Positions 63,281 through 64,000 of a DNA stretch of 64,000 nucleotides are shown in pieces. The notes under the pieces were generated by a model. That model saw nothing but the letters and a program-made list of their open reading frames with translations. It searched no databases and was not told the DNA's origin. Source of the stretch: Stutzerimonas stutzeri (GTDB taxonomy: Bacteria > Pseudomonadota > Gammaproteobacteria > Pseudomonadales > Pseudomonadaceae). Each line of letters begins with the position of its first letter. The stretch's first letter is position 1. Made by a program: the position numbers and the translations under genes. The stretch spans positions 2,176,660-2,240,659 of the forward strand of contig NZ_CP007441.1 of the NCBI RefSeq assembly GCF_000590475.1, in the 5' to 3' direction.

Positions 63281-63676
63281 TCAGCCCGCTTCCTTGCTGA
63301 TGGTGGTTTTCAATGCGGTCAGGCAGCGTTCCTCGGCGGTGTCCAGCTCCAGCTGCATCTGCTGGATATCCAATTGCTGCTGTTCGAGCTGCTGACGGCG
63401 TTCGGTAATCATCCCGAGCATGATGTTGAGCTGCTTCTGGTTGCCGGCCTTGGGATCGTAGAGTTCAATCAAGGTCTTGCATTCGGCCAACGAAAAACCG
63501 ATGCGCTTGCCGCGCAGGATCAGCTTGAGCGCGACGCGATCCTTGGGCGTGTAGATACGCTCCTGACCGCGCCGTTTCGGCGAAAGCATGCCCTGTTCTT
63601 CGTAGAAGCGTATGGCGCGAGTGGTGATGTCGAGCTCGTTGGCCAAATCGGAAATGCTGTAGGTCTGCTTTGCCAT
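63281..63676 (-). CDS. liuR: MerR-family regulator, LiuR-like
   Basis: 131 residues. MerR helix-turn-helix at 1-70 (YSISDLANELDITTRAIRFYEEQGMLSPKRRGQERIYTPKDRVALKLILRGKRIGFSLAE), then a long dimerisation coiled coil (KQLNIMLGMITERRQQLEQQQLDIQQMQLELDTAEERC). No cysteine metal site. The sequence is close to LiuR, repressor of leucine/isovalerate catabolism in Pseudomonas, and the gene sits in the neighbourhood where liu and acetoacetate genes occur. ATG 63676 gives the usual start. The liu operon itself is not in the window. Confidence 0.78.
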   Translation of the reverse strand: MAKQTYSISDLANELDITTRAIRFYEEQGMLSPKRRGQERIYTPKDRVALKLILRGKRIGFSLAECKTLIELYDPKAGNQKQLNIMLGMITERRQQLEQQQLDIQQMQLELDTAEERCLTALKTTISKEAG

Positions 63677-63805
63677 GTATTTATCCAGTCTAGCTTGTCC
63701 ACCACGGCTTGATGCGCCGGGCGCGTTTAATACGAGTCGATCGCGAGGCAAGGCTACACGCTACGCTGGCCCGATGCACAGTGGCGCGGGGCCATACAGC
63801 ATCGC

Positions 63806-64000
63806 TCAGTGCTGAATCGGGCAGCCAGTGGCGTTCTGAATCTGCTCAAAGCTGACGCCATCAGCCAGCTCGACCAGTTTCAAACCCTGCTCGGTGACAT
63901 CCAGCACGCCCAGGTCGGTAATAATCCGGTCCACCACAGCGACGCCCGTCAGTGGCAGGTCGCACTGCTTGATGATCTTGTGCGCGCCCTTCGCGGTGTG
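63806..64000 (-). CDS. 3-oxoacid CoA-transferase subunit B (5' part outside window)
   Basis: The last 64 codons of a minus-strand gene, ending at TGA 63806-63808: AKGAHKIIKQCDLPLTGVAVVDRIITDLGVLDVT, then GLKLVELADGVSFEQIQNATGCPIQH. This is the C-terminus of ScoB/AtoA/DhcB-type CoA-transferase beta subunits. The enzyme activates acetoacetate (or a related 3-oxoacid) with succinyl-CoA, which would follow bdhA and leucine catabolism. The alpha subunit should lie beyond the window edge. Confidence 0.88.
   Translation of the reverse strand, partial: HTAKGAHKIIKQCDLPLTGVAVVDRIITDLGVLDVTEQGLKLVELADGVSFEQIQNATGCPIQH

Overview
This is a GC-rich (about 60-63%) gammaproteobacterial chromosome segment. 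Gene content points to the Pseudomonas/Stutzerimonas group: pcaR with an exact PcaR operator before pcaIJF, a BdhA plus sigma-54 activator (HbcR-type) pair, a LiuR-type MerR regulator next to a 3-oxoacid CoA-transferase, REP-like palindromes and an OprD porin remnant. There are no rRNA genes, intact tRNAs, CRISPR arrays, complete insertion sequences or prophage genes. Species assignment is inference from gene content.

Region 1 (1-4.7 kb) is the end of the beta-ketoadipate pathway: pcaR (partial), pcaI-pcaJ-pcaF as a translationally coupled operon, then pcaD. No pcaB, pcaC or transporter gene is present here; only the last ~50 codons of an OprD-family porin survive behind pcaD. Region 2 (5-15.8 kb) is a mosaic: a secreted tannase/feruloyl-esterase-family enzyme, a CPA1 antiporter, a gamma-glutamylcyclotransferase-like protein, exporters, a VOC protein, regulators and an atypical Rid protein.

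Region 3 (15.8-20.7 kb) is a LacI-controlled carbohydrate cassette: repressor, Gfo/Idh/MocA dehydrogenase, TIM-barrel isomerase/epimerase and MFS permease, with a perfect LacI-type operator in the divergent promoter. A histidine-kinase 3' remnant and phosphoglucomutase follow. Region 4 (22.8-30 kb) looks less GC-rich in part and more accessory: a ParD-like/methionine aminopeptidase pair arranged like a toxin-antitoxin operon, a TetR-MFS pair, two alpha/beta hydrolases with an Asp nucleophile, a BdcA-like SDR and a LysR regulator.

Region 5 (30.4-39 kb) encodes a signalling system on the minus strand: a response regulator with two different DNA-binding domains, a stand-alone receiver, a 1,827-residue kinase/ATPase/histidine-kinase hybrid whose Ser/Thr-kinase domain looks catalytically degenerate, and a short AraC protein. 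Region 6 (39-54.8 kb) is rich in hydrolases and redox enzymes: an esterase/chloroperoxidase, MFS exporter, two isochorismatase-family proteins, a Tat-exported amidohydrolase, an esterase with an amber codon in its signal peptide, DoxX, a GST and a PNPOx-reductase-ferredoxin fusion under two overlapping LysR genes.

Region 7 (55-64 kb) concerns short-chain acids: 3-hydroxybutyrate dehydrogenase, an HbcR-like sigma-54 activator, a TRAP transporter, an M42 peptidase, a LiuR-like regulator and the end of a CoA-transferase. Both bdhA and the TRAP operon have -24/-12 promoters preceded by GTCCAG-N4-CTGGAC-like sites, suggesting that one activator controls uptake and oxidation together.
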